From positions 68,674-103,572 of the forward strand of contig SUXQ01000008.1 of NCBI GenBank assembly GCA_015060905.1: 34,899 nucleotides of DNA. The letters are read 5' to 3'. A program made the translations under genes and the position numbers. Below the pieces are notes generated by a model. The model saw only the letters and a program-made list of their open reading frames with translations. It was not told the DNA's origin and made no database searches. Positions 1 through 8,911 of this stretch are shown here, in pieces (within the stretch, counting starts at the first letter, position 1; each line of letters begins with the position of its first letter). Origin of the DNA: Bacteroidales bacterium (GTDB lineage Bacteria; Bacteroidota; Bacteroidia; Bacteroidales; Bacteroidaceae).

Positions 1-998
1 AGCAACATTGTCATATGGCTGAGATTGTTGGGATTAGGAACAATATCAACCCCTACATTGGAAATATCGTTGAAAAGAGAGCCTATACCCTCACCTAAGC
101 AATATTGTCCGCGCAACTGCAAATTACCGAAAGTCATAAGAGTGGTTGCTTGAGCGCCCCAAGCTAATTTCTGTCGGTTTTTATTGTTCACATGATCATC
201 ATAGGAAAGGTCGCGCAAAATACCGCTCACACGCACATGATTATTATCCGCCCAACTGTAACGAAAGTATATGGGAATATTAGGCATACGCTGTTTCCCA
301 ACTGTAACAAACTCGTTGCTGGTACCTTTAACATCCGGTGCCTCGAATGCCACCCCCATAGAAAGTCCCCAGTCGAATCCATAATTAAAAGCCGCCTGCA
401 CTGTTCTGTAAAATACCATTCCGCAAGGGCCTGCATAGTCGAGGGTAAAGGGAACGGCTGCAACATCCATAAAGTTACCCGTATTATAGCCTATCGTTGC
501 ATACTTAAACTGCATATAAGCATTGTGCAATTTAAAAGTATTTCCCGAACCGCGCCACGTTCCGGCCGTATAAACGGTAAAATCACCGAGCCAAGAACTG
601 CGTCCCACAAGTTTCAGAAAAAGCAATGAAGTTGTTGCATCCATCTGATAGCGGCTCGACGCCTGACCACCTGTGGAAATATATGATGGAAGAAAATCCA
701 AATTATCTACAATTCCACCAAAGTCATATTCGGCCTTTGTCTGCACATAACCGCCGACTCCAAGCCCCCATTGCCCCTTTTGATCGACAAAAATAAAACG
801 CGGAGCCCGAGGGTCACGAAAATACCCCGTATGAGTATTATTAAAAACTGCGATAATATCAGGCTGTTCGTACACATTCTCAGTAATATAAATTATAGGA
901 GCCGGCTCGCCCGATTGTCCACCACTCTGTGCCCGAGCCGAGAGCGACAGCATTAAAAATCCCGCAAGGAGAAACATAGAATTAAATACTTTTCTCAT
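1..998 (-). CDS. DcaP-like outer-membrane porin (5' part, truncated by window edge)
   Basis: Translating the minus strand from the ATG at 998 gives an open frame of 332 codons with no stop before the window edge. It starts with a signal peptide (MRKVFNSMFLLAGF..., cleavage near SARA|QSGG, residue 23). The mature part reads as an outer-membrane beta-barrel: alternating aromatic/polar strands (FKLHNAYMQFKYATIGYNTG, FRYSWADNNHVRVSGILRDL), a segment GQWGLGVGGYVQTKAEYDFGG near residues 74-94, and VAAVPFTLDYAGPCG. This pattern fits the Bacteroidota DcaP family of trimeric porins, whose substrates are small charged molecules or sugars; no substrate can be read here. The C-terminal part is missing. 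The gene is divergent from the Lys-rich protein gene at 1170 and carries a dyad 44 bp before its start. Family call moderately sure; it could be another barrel family of similar size. Confidence 0.7.
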   Translation of the reverse strand, partial: MRKVFNSMFLLAGFLMLSLSARAQSGGQSGEPAPIIYITENVYEQPDIIAVFNNTHTGYFRDPRAPRFIFVDQKGQWGLGVGGYVQTKAEYDFGGIVDNLDFLPSYISTGGQASSRYQMDATTSLLFLKLVGRSSWLGDFTVYTAGTWRGSGNTFKLHNAYMQFKYATIGYNTGNFMDVAAVPFTLDYAGPCGMVFYRTVQAAFNYGFDWGLSMGVAFEAPDVKGTSNEFVTVGKQRMPNIPIYFRYSWADNNHVRVSGILRDLSYDDHVNNKNRQKLAWGAQATTLMTFGNLQLRGQYCLGEGIGSLFNDISNVGVDIVPNPNNLSHMTML

Positions 999-1041
999 AA
1001 TTTTAAATTTTGAAATTTTCATTCAAAAAAACAAGCAAGCA

Positions 1042-1059
1042 TTTGTAAAGGTTTACAAA
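1042..1059. promoter_or_regulatory. Operator-like dyad upstream of the porin gene
   Basis: TTTGTAAAGGTTTACAAA is an 8+8 bp perfect inverted repeat with a 2-bp centre. It lies 44 bp before the porin start, in the divergent region shared with the gene at 1170. No good TAnnTTTG box is visible on either strand nearby. The dyad could be a binding site for a dimeric regulator, but which one is unknown. Confidence 0.35.
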
Positions 1060-1169
1060 CAGGCTCCGGCAATAGTTAAAAAAAGCAAATACAAAAAAAA
1101 CAATTAAACCAAAGAAAAAACATAAAGTCTATTAATCGTACATACATTATAAACTTAAACAACAGAAAG

Positions 1170-1751
1170 ATGAAAAGAAAAATTATTTTTATTTTATGTG
1201 CAATATTCGCCGCAACAACCATCTGCACAGCGCAAAATAACACAATCGACAAAAATGCCGAACGTGAGGCGAAACATGCAGAAATGGAAAAAAAAGCCAC
1301 CGAACGCATGAAAAAAGAACTTTCGCTGAGCGACGAACAAACAGCCAAACTTGAAGAATTGAACAAAGAGTATCTTCCCAAGATGAGAATGGGAAAGCCC
1401 GGAATGCGCCGCAACAAGGGCGTCCGCCCCGACAGCATCTGCCCAAAGAAAGATTGCCCGAAGGCTAAGGCCGAGTGCAAAAAAACCGAGAAATGTTGCA
1501 AAGAGGCTGCAAAATGCGAAAAAGCAAAAGAGTGCAAAAAAGCCAAGAAATTTGACAAGGCTAAGAAAAATGATAAAAAATTCGAGAAACCTACGAAGGA
1601 ACAAATGGAAAAGCGCAGGAACGAAATGCGCGAAACTCGCAAGGCTTACAATGAGAAACTAAACGAGATTCTTACCCCCGAACAGCAGGAGAAACTAAAA
1701 TCTTTGCGCAAAGAAAGAAAAGAGAAAAACAGCAAAAAGAATATCAAATAA
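1170..1751 (+). CDS. Small secreted Spy/CpxP-like protein with Lys/Cys-rich insert
   Basis: 193 aa with a signal peptide (MKRKIIFILCAIFAATTICTAQ, cleavage near TA|Q at 21). Two LTxEQ-type helices frame the mature protein: LSDEQTAKLEELNKEY (52-67) and LTPEQQEKLKSL (168-179). Paired motifs of this kind mark the Spy/CpxP-like periplasmic fold, whose members act as chaperones or sensors of envelope stress. Between them is an unusual stretch (about 91-140) of repeated KAK/CKK units with seven cysteines (91, 96, 103, 109, 110, 116, 122). The protein is extremely basic and predicted to be almost all helix or coiled coil. The gene stands alone between the divergent porin and a convergent terminator. 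The Spy-like relation rests on helix motifs and length only; metal binding by the cysteines is a guess. Confidence 0.6.
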   Translation: MKRKIIFILCAIFAATTICTAQNNTIDKNAEREAKHAEMEKKATERMKKELSLSDEQTAKLEELNKEYLPKMRMGKPGMRRNKGVRPDSICPKKDCPKAKAECKKTEKCCKEAAKCEKAKECKKAKKFDKAKKNDKKFEKPTKEQMEKRRNEMRETRKAYNEKLNEILTPEQQEKLKSLRKERKEKNSKKNIK

Positions 1752-1777
1752 TACTAACTAAGAAAACTATATTATTA

Positions 1778-1821
1778 ATTAATGGCGTGTTACAATTTTA
1801 ATTGACACGCCATTAATTTTT
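1778..1821. terminator. Bidirectional rho-independent terminator
   Basis: A perfect 13-bp stem (1778-1790 with 1805-1817) with a 14-nt loop, followed on the plus strand by TTTTT. It sits between the convergent stop codons at 1751 (+) and 1826 (-), so it probably ends both transcripts. The plus-strand U tract is the better one. Confidence 0.8.
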
Positions 1822-1825
1822 GCTT

Positions 1826-2662
1826 TTATCGTAAAGTATACACAGCCTCTATCGGATAATGGTCGGAAATATATTTTGCACCATAATACCCATCGAGCGT
1901 GCGAAATTCATTGCACACAACCCTGCGTCCGCGATAAAAAATATGGTCGATTATCGGTAGTCTTTTAACCTCGCCAAAGGCGTTGTATGTTCCTTTGTTA
2001 TCTGTTACCGGTGCCATTTTTCGAGCAGCATTCATATTATCATACAAAGGTTTCAGAGCTTCATCCTCGCTCTCTATATTAAAATCACCGGTAAGAATCA
2101 CTGCAGCCTTTTTACCGGCAATCTCTCTTATTTTATCAACTATAAGCTTTGACGACTCTACACGCGCCGTACGACCTCTGTGGTCAAAATGTGTATTAAA
2201 ATAGTAGAATTTCACCTTAGTAACCTTGTCGCGCAACTTTACCCATGTGGCTACACGGTTACAAGCTGCGTCCCATCCGCGTGACACTTTTTCGGGAGTT
2301 TCGCTCAACCAGAAAGTGCCACTGTCGAGAAGGTCGAAACGCTCTTTATTATAATAAATTGCCATAAACTCACCGCCATTTTTTCCATCGTCGCGACCGA
2401 CGCCCACACGTGCATACTGCGGACAGACACTGTCAATATATTGCAGATGAGGAATCATAGCCTCTTGAAGGCCAAAGGCATCGGGACGATGCTTCTCTAT
2501 CATATTTTTTGTAGCATGTTTACGAAACTGCCAACTATTTTCTCCGTCACGCGCAAGGGTGCGAATATTATAGGAAATAATTTTAACATCGATGGGAGAT
2601 TTTGCTACAACTGAGCCACACATCGACAATGCAATAAAAAATAAAAATACTATTTTCTTCAT
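1826..2662 (-). CDS. Secreted endonuclease/exonuclease/phosphatase family protein
   Basis: 278 aa with a signal peptide ending near VVA|KS (residue 20). The core motifs of the EEP (DNase I-like) fold appear in order: SYNIR (30-34, metal/phosphate Asn), GLQE (64-67, metal Glu), NTHFDH (156-161, catalytic His), TGDFN (191-195), IDHIF (238-242) and SDHYP (266-270, catalytic Asp-His). All catalytic residues are present. Substrates in this superfamily range from nucleic acids to phosphoinositides and sphingomyelin, and the sequence alone does not choose. The signal peptide places it in the periplasm or outside. It lies 11 bp downstream of mutS2 on the same strand, so it may be co-transcribed with it, though the functions look unrelated. 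Confidence 0.85.
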   Translation of the reverse strand: MKKIVFLFFIALSMCGSVVAKSPIDVKIISYNIRTLARDGENSWQFRKHATKNMIEKHRPDAFGLQEAMIPHLQYIDSVCPQYARVGVGRDDGKNGGEFMAIYYNKERFDLLDSGTFWLSETPEKVSRGWDAACNRVATWVKLRDKVTKVKFYYFNTHFDHRGRTARVESSKLIVDKIREIAGKKAAVILTGDFNIESEDEALKPLYDNMNAARKMAPVTDNKGTYNAFGEVKRLPIIDHIFYRGRRVVCNEFRTLDGYYGAKYISDHYPIEAVYTLR

Positions 2663-2673
2663 ACAAATAAATT

Positions 2674-5181
2674 TTATGCTAATTCTATAATTGTTATTCC
2701 CGCACCACCAAACTGCACATGCTCGTCGCGAAAGGACTCGACTACAGGCATTGTACTAAGATGCTGCCTGAGCAACGTACGCAGAATTCCGTTACCCGTG
2801 CCGTGCAGCACACGCACCTGTCGCACACCGCAGATAGTCGCATCGTCAATAAAGTAACTGAGAGCCTGCACAGCCTCCTCGCCTCGCATTCCGCGCACAT
2901 CAATTTCGGACTTGAAATTGAGCCTTTTATTGTGCAGATTCTCTTGCGTTTCGCTGCTGAGGAAAGAGACGGCACGTTTCTCGGCTTTTGGCGCGTCGCA
3001 CAGCTCCAAACGCTCCAAAGAAACGGTTGATTTTATAGCACCGAAGCGCACAACCGCATCTTTTTTGGTGAATGAAAGAATTTCGCCGGCAACCTGTTGT
3101 CCGCGAATTTTAACATAAGCACCAACAGCAAAAAGAGGGGATTTTTTCTCGGCAACAGACTTTTCTACAGCCTCGCTCTTTTTGTCGCGTTTGCCGTTTT
3201 TCTTACGCTCTTGACGCGCCAAAAGTTTCGCCATTTCTCGGTCGGCACGTTCATTCTGCTGACGACGCGCAAGCTCCTCGACCTCGCGACTAAAGTCGCT
3301 TAACTCTTTACGTATCAATTTTGTACGTTCTTTCTCTGCCTTAGCCTCGACAATTTCGCGTATGGTTTTTTCTATCTTTGCGTTTGCCTCTTTTATCAGA
3401 CGCTCGGCCTCTTCGCGTGCCTCGCGCATAACATCTTTGCGACTGCGTCGCAACTCCTCGGCCGAGGCACGGTATTTGTCAAGGGCATCATCAAGCTCTT
3501 TTTCCTTGAGGTGCACATTTTTTCTCTTCGTCTCCCAATAGCGTTTGTCGCGCACAATATCCTGCAAATATTTATCCGACTGAATATAGTCGCTACCGAC
3601 AATTTCGGAAGCATCCTTTATAATCTCCTCGGGCAAGCCTATCTTGCGTGCAATCTCCACAGCAAAAGAACTGCCGGGATTACCTATCTGCAACTGAAAG
3701 AGCGGGCACATTTCGCCCCGGTCGTAAAGCATTGCGCCATTAACGACACCCTCGGTAGAATCGGCAAAATGTTTAAGATTCTGATAGTGGGTGGTAATAA
3801 TTCCAAATGCACCACGCTCGTTGAAACGTTTGAGAATAGCCTCGGCCATTGCCCCGCCGATAAGCGGCTCGGTGCCGTTGCCAAACTCATCTATAAGGAT
3901 AAGCGAGTGGGCGTCGCAACGGCGCAAAGTATTTTTCATATTCAACAGGTGGCTCGAGTAGGTACTAAGGTCATCCTCTATACTCTGCTGGTCGCCAATA
4001 TCTATGAATAGATGGCGGAAGACTCCGGCATTACTACGCTCGTGTACGGGAATTAGAAGGCCGCACTGCAGCATATATTGCAAAAGTCCGGCAGTCTTAA
4101 GGCAGACAGATTTTCCGCCGGCGTTGGGGCCCGAAATAAGCAAAATGCGCCTATTACCATCTAATTGAATATCGAGGCGCGACATACGCTTGCCATGCTT
4201 CTGCAACGAAAGTTCGAGCAAAGGATGGCAAGCTGCGCCCCAATCAATCATCGGACGCGATTGCATGGCAGGCTTTACTGAGCCGAAACGCATCGCCAAC
4301 TGAGCCTTGGCACGTATAAAATCCATTTCTCCCAAAAAGTCGTATGCCGACAATAGTTCGGGAACATGCGGGCGCAATTCATCGGAAAAAGCGGTAAGTA
4401 TGCGTATAACCTCGCGACGCTCCTCGGCCTCAAGCTCGCGTATGCGGTTGTTCGCCTGCACAACCTCGGCCGGCTCTATAAAGACTGTCTTTCCGCTGGC
4501 CGACTCGTCGTGAATAATTCCGTTCATCTTACGTTTAAGAGCGGGTGCAACGGGAATTACCAGACGACCGTCACGCAACGTCGGTGAGGCATCCTTCTCG
4601 ACCAATCCCTCGGCCTGAGCGCGACGTAATATCGAATTCAACGTGCGAGAGATACTGCCCGAGGTGCGCGTAAGTTCACTGCGCAAGGATGCCAAAGTGG
4701 ACGAGGCTGAATCTTTCACTTTTCCAAACTTGTCAATAATTGCATCAATCGCGCGCAGCAACGACGGAAGGACGTCAATGTCGCCTGCCAAACGACGCAA
4801 ATTAGGGTAAAGAGGATTATCCTCGCCACTCTCCGAACCGTCGCCCTGCTTGCGCAACAGCGACAGCATGCGTCCTATCGTTTCGAGCGAGCGTCGAAGC
4901 GAAAAAAGTTCATCCTCGCCCATATACATACCCGCAATGCGTATGCGCTGCAGAGGCTCGCGCACATCATAGTAATAATCGCTCGGGAAATTCTGTTCAA
5001 GCTGTAAAATGCGTACAAACTCCACAACCTCGTCCAGACGCATGTTTATAGCCTTAAAATCGGTCATAAACTGCATATCATCGACACGTTCCTCGCCCAA
5101 GCGACACAAGGTGTACTCCTTGAGCATGCGTCGCACCGCATCAAACTCTATCTTATTTTCAAAATTATCGGGATATATCAT
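2674..5181 (-). CDS. mutS2: MutS2 family ATPase with C-terminal Smr domain
   Basis: 835 aa from the ATG at 5181. The frame stays open to a TTG at 5196, but MIYPDNFENKIEFD is the better N-terminus. The MutS core/clamp-like helices are followed by Walker A GPNAGGKS (351-358), Walker B/signature DEFGNGTEP (431-439), ITTHYQNLK (about 462-470), a long charged coiled coil (about 540-670) and a C-terminal Smr domain (IDVRGMRGEEA, then VLHGTGNGILR). The mismatch-recognition domain I of MutS1 is absent, as expected for MutS2. Family members act on branched DNA to limit recombination, and some split collided ribosomes; either role is possible. All ATPase motifs look intact. The secreted EEP protein follows directly. 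Confidence 0.95.
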   Translation of the reverse strand: MIYPDNFENKIEFDAVRRMLKEYTLCRLGEERVDDMQFMTDFKAINMRLDEVVEFVRILQLEQNFPSDYYYDVREPLQRIRIAGMYMGEDELFSLRRSLETIGRMLSLLRKQGDGSESGEDNPLYPNLRRLAGDIDVLPSLLRAIDAIIDKFGKVKDSASSTLASLRSELTRTSGSISRTLNSILRRAQAEGLVEKDASPTLRDGRLVIPVAPALKRKMNGIIHDESASGKTVFIEPAEVVQANNRIRELEAEERREVIRILTAFSDELRPHVPELLSAYDFLGEMDFIRAKAQLAMRFGSVKPAMQSRPMIDWGAACHPLLELSLQKHGKRMSRLDIQLDGNRRILLISGPNAGGKSVCLKTAGLLQYMLQCGLLIPVHERSNAGVFRHLFIDIGDQQSIEDDLSTYSSHLLNMKNTLRRCDAHSLILIDEFGNGTEPLIGGAMAEAILKRFNERGAFGIITTHYQNLKHFADSTEGVVNGAMLYDRGEMCPLFQLQIGNPGSSFAVEIARKIGLPEEIIKDASEIVGSDYIQSDKYLQDIVRDKRYWETKRKNVHLKEKELDDALDKYRASAEELRRSRKDVMREAREEAERLIKEANAKIEKTIREIVEAKAEKERTKLIRKELSDFSREVEELARRQQNERADREMAKLLARQERKKNGKRDKKSEAVEKSVAEKKSPLFAVGAYVKIRGQQVAGEILSFTKKDAVVRFGAIKSTVSLERLELCDAPKAEKRAVSFLSSETQENLHNKRLNFKSEIDVRGMRGEEAVQALSYFIDDATICGVRQVRVLHGTGNGILRTLLRQHLSTMPVVESFRDEHVQFGGAGITIIELA

Positions 5182-5297
5182 AAAAATCAAAATCAAGAAA
5201 CTGCACCTAAAAGCATTATAAACAAAAATATATGCAAAAATTGCTTCATCTCTTTATTTTTCCACGCGAAGATACAAAGAAATTTTATATTTTTTCG

Positions 5298-5305
5298 TAA
5301 ATTTG
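5298..5305 (+). promoter_or_regulatory. Candidate -7 box for the glycosidase operon
   Basis: TAAATTTG matches the Bacteroidota -7 consensus TAnnTTTG, 68 bp before the GH20 start. No clear TTTG -33 box lies 19-23 nt upstream, so the call is weak. Confidence 0.35.
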
Positions 5306-5373
5306 CAATAAACGCAAATATACACAACACTCGCTGTAAAAAAACTACAAATAACAATTATAAACAAAAAGTT

Positions 5374-7035
5374 ATGAAACATTTTTTATTACTTTTTTTA
5401 ATTTCAGCATTTGTATGCTCCCCCTTAAAGGCTCAGCGTGCAGACTACAATGTAATTCCATTGCCCAAAGAGGTTAAAGCCGACACAGAGCAAGTCTTTA
5501 CACTGCGTAAGGGGATGGGAGTGGCTTTTGATGCTACAAACCCCGAAATTTACCGCAATGTGCAATTTTTGTGCGAATGGGTAAAGGAAATGACAGGAAT
5601 AAACCTGATGCTTACACCCAACGATAAAAAAGCAGCAATCCGCATGAGTCTGGACTTTCCTACCAAAAAGGGAGAAAAGGAGGATGAACTTACAGAGCAG
5701 CAACAAGAGGCATACATAATAAATGTAGACAAAAAAGGAGTTACCATACAGGCCCGCAAGCCTGTAGGATTATTCCGCGCGGCACAGACACTGCGCAAGG
5801 CATTGCCTGTGGTAAAAGAAAAAGTCGAACAGGTGGAACTTCCCTTTGCCAAGATTTACGACGAGCCACGATTCGAATACCGAGGAGTGCTTCTCGACTG
5901 CGGACGACACTTTTTCACAGTGGAATTTATTAAGAAATTCATAGATGTAATGGCACTGCACGGCAGCAACCAGCTACATTGGCACCTTACCGAGGACCAA
6001 GGATGGCGTTTCGAGGTAAAAGCATACCCCGGGCTTGCACCGAAAGGAAGCGTACGCGCCGAGACAGTCATCGGCCCCGGAAACTCGGGCATATATGATG
6101 GAACACCTTACGGAGGATATTACACACAAGAGGATTGTCGCGAAGTTGTTCGCTACGCTGCGGAACGTTACATAAATGTTGTTCCCGAGATTGACCTTCC
6201 CGGACACATGCAGAGCGCGCTGCACGTATTTCCACATTTAGGATGCACCGGCGGTCCCTACCCTGTAAGAACATATTGGGGCGTGAGCCGTGAGGTACTG
6301 TGTGGCGGTAACCCCGAAACACTCACATTCCTAAAGACAGTATTAGGAGAATTGTGCGACATATTCCCCTCAAAATACATACACATTGGTGGCGACGAAT
6401 GCCCCAAAGACCGTTGGAAAAAATGCGAAAAGTGTCAGGCTAAGATAAAAGAGTTGGGACTGAAAGACGACGGCAAACACTCAGTCGAGAATCAGTTGCA
6501 AAGCTATATCAACCGCGAGGTTGAAGCATTCATAAAAGAGCGCGGAAGAGATATTATAGGTTGGGACGAAATTCTTGAAGGAGGACTATCGGGAGGCTCC
6601 ATCATTATGTCGTGGCGAGGAGTAAAAGGTGGCATTGCAGCAGCGCGTCAAGGACACCGCGTAATAATGAGCCCCAACGTATATTCGTATATCGACCATC
6701 CTCAGCTAAAAGATTATTTAGGCAGACAGCCACGTACCACAGACAGTTACATTGTATCGGCAAGTAAAGTTTACTCATTCGAGCCACTCATTCCCGACAG
6801 CCTTACACAAGAGCAACAAAGACTTATTTTGGGCCCGCAAGTAAACCTGTGGACAGAGCATATTGCCTATCCTCAGCATGCATTCTACCAGCTTCTGCCC
6901 CGCTTGGGAGCATCTTGCGAGGTACAGTGGTGCCTGCCCGAGCAAAAAGACTTTGAGAATTTCAAAAGTCGTCTGCCACGTCTAAAAGCAATTTACGACC
7001 TTATAGGCGTAAATTACTGTCGTCAATTAGAATAA
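5374..7035 (+). CDS. Secreted GH20 beta-N-acetylhexosaminidase
   Basis: 553 aa with a signal peptide ending near LKA|QR (residue 20). An N-terminal GH20b-type alpha/beta domain (about 25-165) precedes the catalytic TIM barrel (about 168-530). Visible motifs are YRGVLLDCGRHF (169-180), LHWHLTEDQGWRFE (201-214), PEIDLPGHMQ (271-280), IHIGGDECPK (337-345) with the catalytic Asp341-Glu342 pair, and GWDEILEGG. The enzyme removes terminal GlcNAc or GalNAc by substrate-assisted catalysis; Bacteroidales use such enzymes on mucin, N-glycans and other host glycans. It starts a two-gene unit: the next gene begins 22 nt after its stop. All catalytic residues are present, and the length is usual for Bacteroidales GH20 enzymes. 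Confidence 0.95.
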   Translation: MKHFLLLFLISAFVCSPLKAQRADYNVIPLPKEVKADTEQVFTLRKGMGVAFDATNPEIYRNVQFLCEWVKEMTGINLMLTPNDKKAAIRMSLDFPTKKGEKEDELTEQQQEAYIINVDKKGVTIQARKPVGLFRAAQTLRKALPVVKEKVEQVELPFAKIYDEPRFEYRGVLLDCGRHFFTVEFIKKFIDVMALHGSNQLHWHLTEDQGWRFEVKAYPGLAPKGSVRAETVIGPGNSGIYDGTPYGGYYTQEDCREVVRYAAERYINVVPEIDLPGHMQSALHVFPHLGCTGGPYPVRTYWGVSREVLCGGNPETLTFLKTVLGELCDIFPSKYIHIGGDECPKDRWKKCEKCQAKIKELGLKDDGKHSVENQLQSYINREVEAFIKERGRDIIGWDEILEGGLSGGSIIMSWRGVKGGIAAARQGHRVIMSPNVYSYIDHPQLKDYLGRQPRTTDSYIVSASKVYSFEPLIPDSLTQEQQRLILGPQVNLWTEHIAYPQHAFYQLLPRLGASCEVQWCLPEQKDFENFKSRLPRLKAIYDLIGVNYCRQLE

Positions 7036-7057
7036 AAATAAAATATACCAAACAATT

Positions 7058-8716
7058 ATGAAACTAAGCAAAATTCTATTTTTCACAACCATTGCCGCAG
7101 GTGCATTATTTACATCTTGCAGCTATGTGCAACAAGAAATTTCCGTTGAAAAGTTCGGAGCGGTTCCCAACGACGGAAAGAACGACTTTGAGGCTCTGCG
7201 TGCAGCGACAGCCTACTGCCGCGAAAATCCGGGAACTACACTGTTTTTCCCTCCCGGAGTATATGACATTGATAACGAGAAGGCTCGCAAAATAGAGTTT
7301 GAAGCTGTCAGCGGCGTTTATGGCGAAAATGTGCAGGGTGTACTTTTCCGCCCCGACGGTCCATACATCACCGCACTCGACCTTAAAGGATGCAACAACA
7401 CAACTATCAAGGCACACGGCGCAACACTCTATCTTAACGGTTGGTACGAAGTTGTAACCATGCAAGGAGCAAAGAATATCACTCTCGAAGGAATTTCTAT
7501 CCTTTACAATCGCCCACCCTCGACCATCGGACGCGTAGTTGAGACAAATGCCGAGTGGTTCGACGCAGAATTTGACACAGAGCGTTACCGTTACATTGAC
7601 AACAAAGTAACGGGACGTCTGCACTTCTTCGACCATGTTCGCAACAGGCTCTACACAGGATGGGCCAGCCAAAAAGAGCTTATCGAGCCGGGAAAGATAC
7701 GCTTCCACTCTACAAGCAATCCCCCCGTCGGCGACTACTTTGTATTGCGTCACGGCGGACACTACCGCCCCGCAATCATGGTCAAGGAATGTGAGAATGT
7801 CACCATCAGCGACGTGAACATACACAGCCAGCCGGGAATGGGAATTGTCGGTCACCTTACAAAAAATATAATGATAGACAATCTTCAGGTTGTCCCCGAG
7901 GTTGGAAGCGTAATCTCTTCAAATACCGACGCCACACACTTTACATCATGCTCGGGCACAATCACCATCCAAAATTCCAAGTTCAAAGGACAAGGCGACG
8001 ACTGCACAAACATTCACGGTTATTACTACCGCATGTACCCCGAAGGCGACAACAAGATTGAAATAAGAATCGAGGGAGCCGACCTGCACGCACTATCGCT
8101 CGATTACCCCGAAATTGGTGACACAATGGTCATTATCGACAACAAAAGCATGGCCGAGCAAGGACGTTACACCGTACAGAGCGTAGACACCTCATCAGTA
8201 GACTGGAAAGTAGTCATCGGGCTGGACAAGCCCATCGAGCCCGAGAAATTTGAAAGCTGCTACATGTGGAATCACACACGCTTCCCCAAAGTACGCATCT
8301 ACAATAACTCGGTACACAGCCACCTTGCACGCTCGTTCCTCATCAAGAGTCGCGACGTAATTATCGCAAAGAACTGCATCCTCAACTGCACCCAAACAGC
8401 CATCAAGCTGGGTGCCGAGCTTGGATGGCGCGAGAGTGCCCCCGCCGAAAATGTCATTGTCGAGGAAAATTACATCACAGGTTGCGGCTACGTAGCAGGC
8501 GCAAACAGCCCCTCGTGCATCACATTAAGCACCGAGGCACGCGAACGCCCACCATTCTTAAACAAGAATATCATTATTCGCAACAATGTATTCGACACAG
8601 ACAAGAATGTAGCAGTGCTTCTGAAAGATGCCGAGAATATTCTTGTCGAGAATAATATGGCAAACAAGAAAGATTATGTAAAAATAGAAAATTGCCAGAA
8701 TATCGAGATTAAATAA
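7058..8716 (+). CDS. Right-handed beta-helix lipoprotein, GH110-like glycosidase
   Basis: 552 aa lipoprotein: signal MKLSKILFFTTIAAGALFTS with Cys21 as lipidation site. The start VEKFGAVPNDGKNDFEALRAA (30-50) is the usual opening of pectate-lyase/GH28-like beta-helix enzymes. Repeated coils (NITLEGISI, NVTISDVNI, TITIQNSKF, NIIIRNNVF, NILVENNMA) show the beta-helix. NTDATHFTSC (289-298) and GQGDDCTNIHG (311-321) resemble the conserved acidic region of GH110 alpha-1,3-galactosidases, which act on blood-group B and linear Gal-alpha-1,3-Gal ends. The family assignment is from memory of motifs, so another beta-helix glycosidase is possible. It is co-transcribed with the GH20 enzyme and the unit ends in a strong terminator, which suggests sequential trimming of one host or dietary glycan. 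Confidence 0.7.
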   Translation: MKLSKILFFTTIAAGALFTSCSYVQQEISVEKFGAVPNDGKNDFEALRAATAYCRENPGTTLFFPPGVYDIDNEKARKIEFEAVSGVYGENVQGVLFRPDGPYITALDLKGCNNTTIKAHGATLYLNGWYEVVTMQGAKNITLEGISILYNRPPSTIGRVVETNAEWFDAEFDTERYRYIDNKVTGRLHFFDHVRNRLYTGWASQKELIEPGKIRFHSTSNPPVGDYFVLRHGGHYRPAIMVKECENVTISDVNIHSQPGMGIVGHLTKNIMIDNLQVVPEVGSVISSNTDATHFTSCSGTITIQNSKFKGQGDDCTNIHGYYYRMYPEGDNKIEIRIEGADLHALSLDYPEIGDTMVIIDNKSMAEQGRYTVQSVDTSSVDWKVVIGLDKPIEPEKFESCYMWNHTRFPKVRIYNNSVHSHLARSFLIKSRDVIIAKNCILNCTQTAIKLGAELGWRESAPAENVIVEENYITGCGYVAGANSPSCITLSTEARERPPFLNKNIIIRNNVFDTDKNVAVLLKDAENILVENNMANKKDYVKIENCQNIEIK

Positions 8717-8736
8717 TTTCCTATAAAAATTTCATT

Positions 8737-8778
8737 TCAGCGAAGTATTAGCAACAGTTAATGCTTCGCTGATTTTTT
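8737..8778 (+). terminator. Terminator of the glycosidase operon
   Basis: A 12-bp stem (8737-8748 with 8761-8772, one G-U pair) encloses a 12-nt loop and is followed by six Ts. It lies just after the beta-helix gene on the plus strand. Confidence 0.85.
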
Positions 8779-8851
8779 ACATTAACGTTGATTCTATATA
8801 TAAATAATACACGAATCAGTAAGCAGTCTCCGAAGAAATAAAAAGGCATAT

Positions 8852-8892
8852 AAAAATTGCTTGCCCATCAATCAATGACAGGCAAGCAATTT
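8852..8892 (-). terminator. Terminator of the LRR protein gene
   Basis: A perfect 12-bp inverted repeat (8854-8865 with 8881-8892) with a 15-nt loop. Read on the minus strand it is followed by a run of U, and it lies 20 bp after the stop of the LRR gene. Confidence 0.8.
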
Positions 8893-8911
8893 CAATTATA
8901 GATTAAATATA

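Noticed and set aside
192..629. 145-aa plus-strand ORF near the left edge
   Set aside because: It is antisense to the DcaP-like porin, whose signal peptide and barrel pattern are clear.
1076..1642. 188-aa Phe/Ser-rich minus-strand ORF
   Set aside because: It is the antisense shadow of the Lys-rich protein gene (AAA/AAG read as TTT/CTT).
7106..7855. 249-aa minus-strand ORF inside the beta-helix gene
   Set aside because: Antisense to a well-supported lipoprotein gene; no recognisable domain, signal or promoter.
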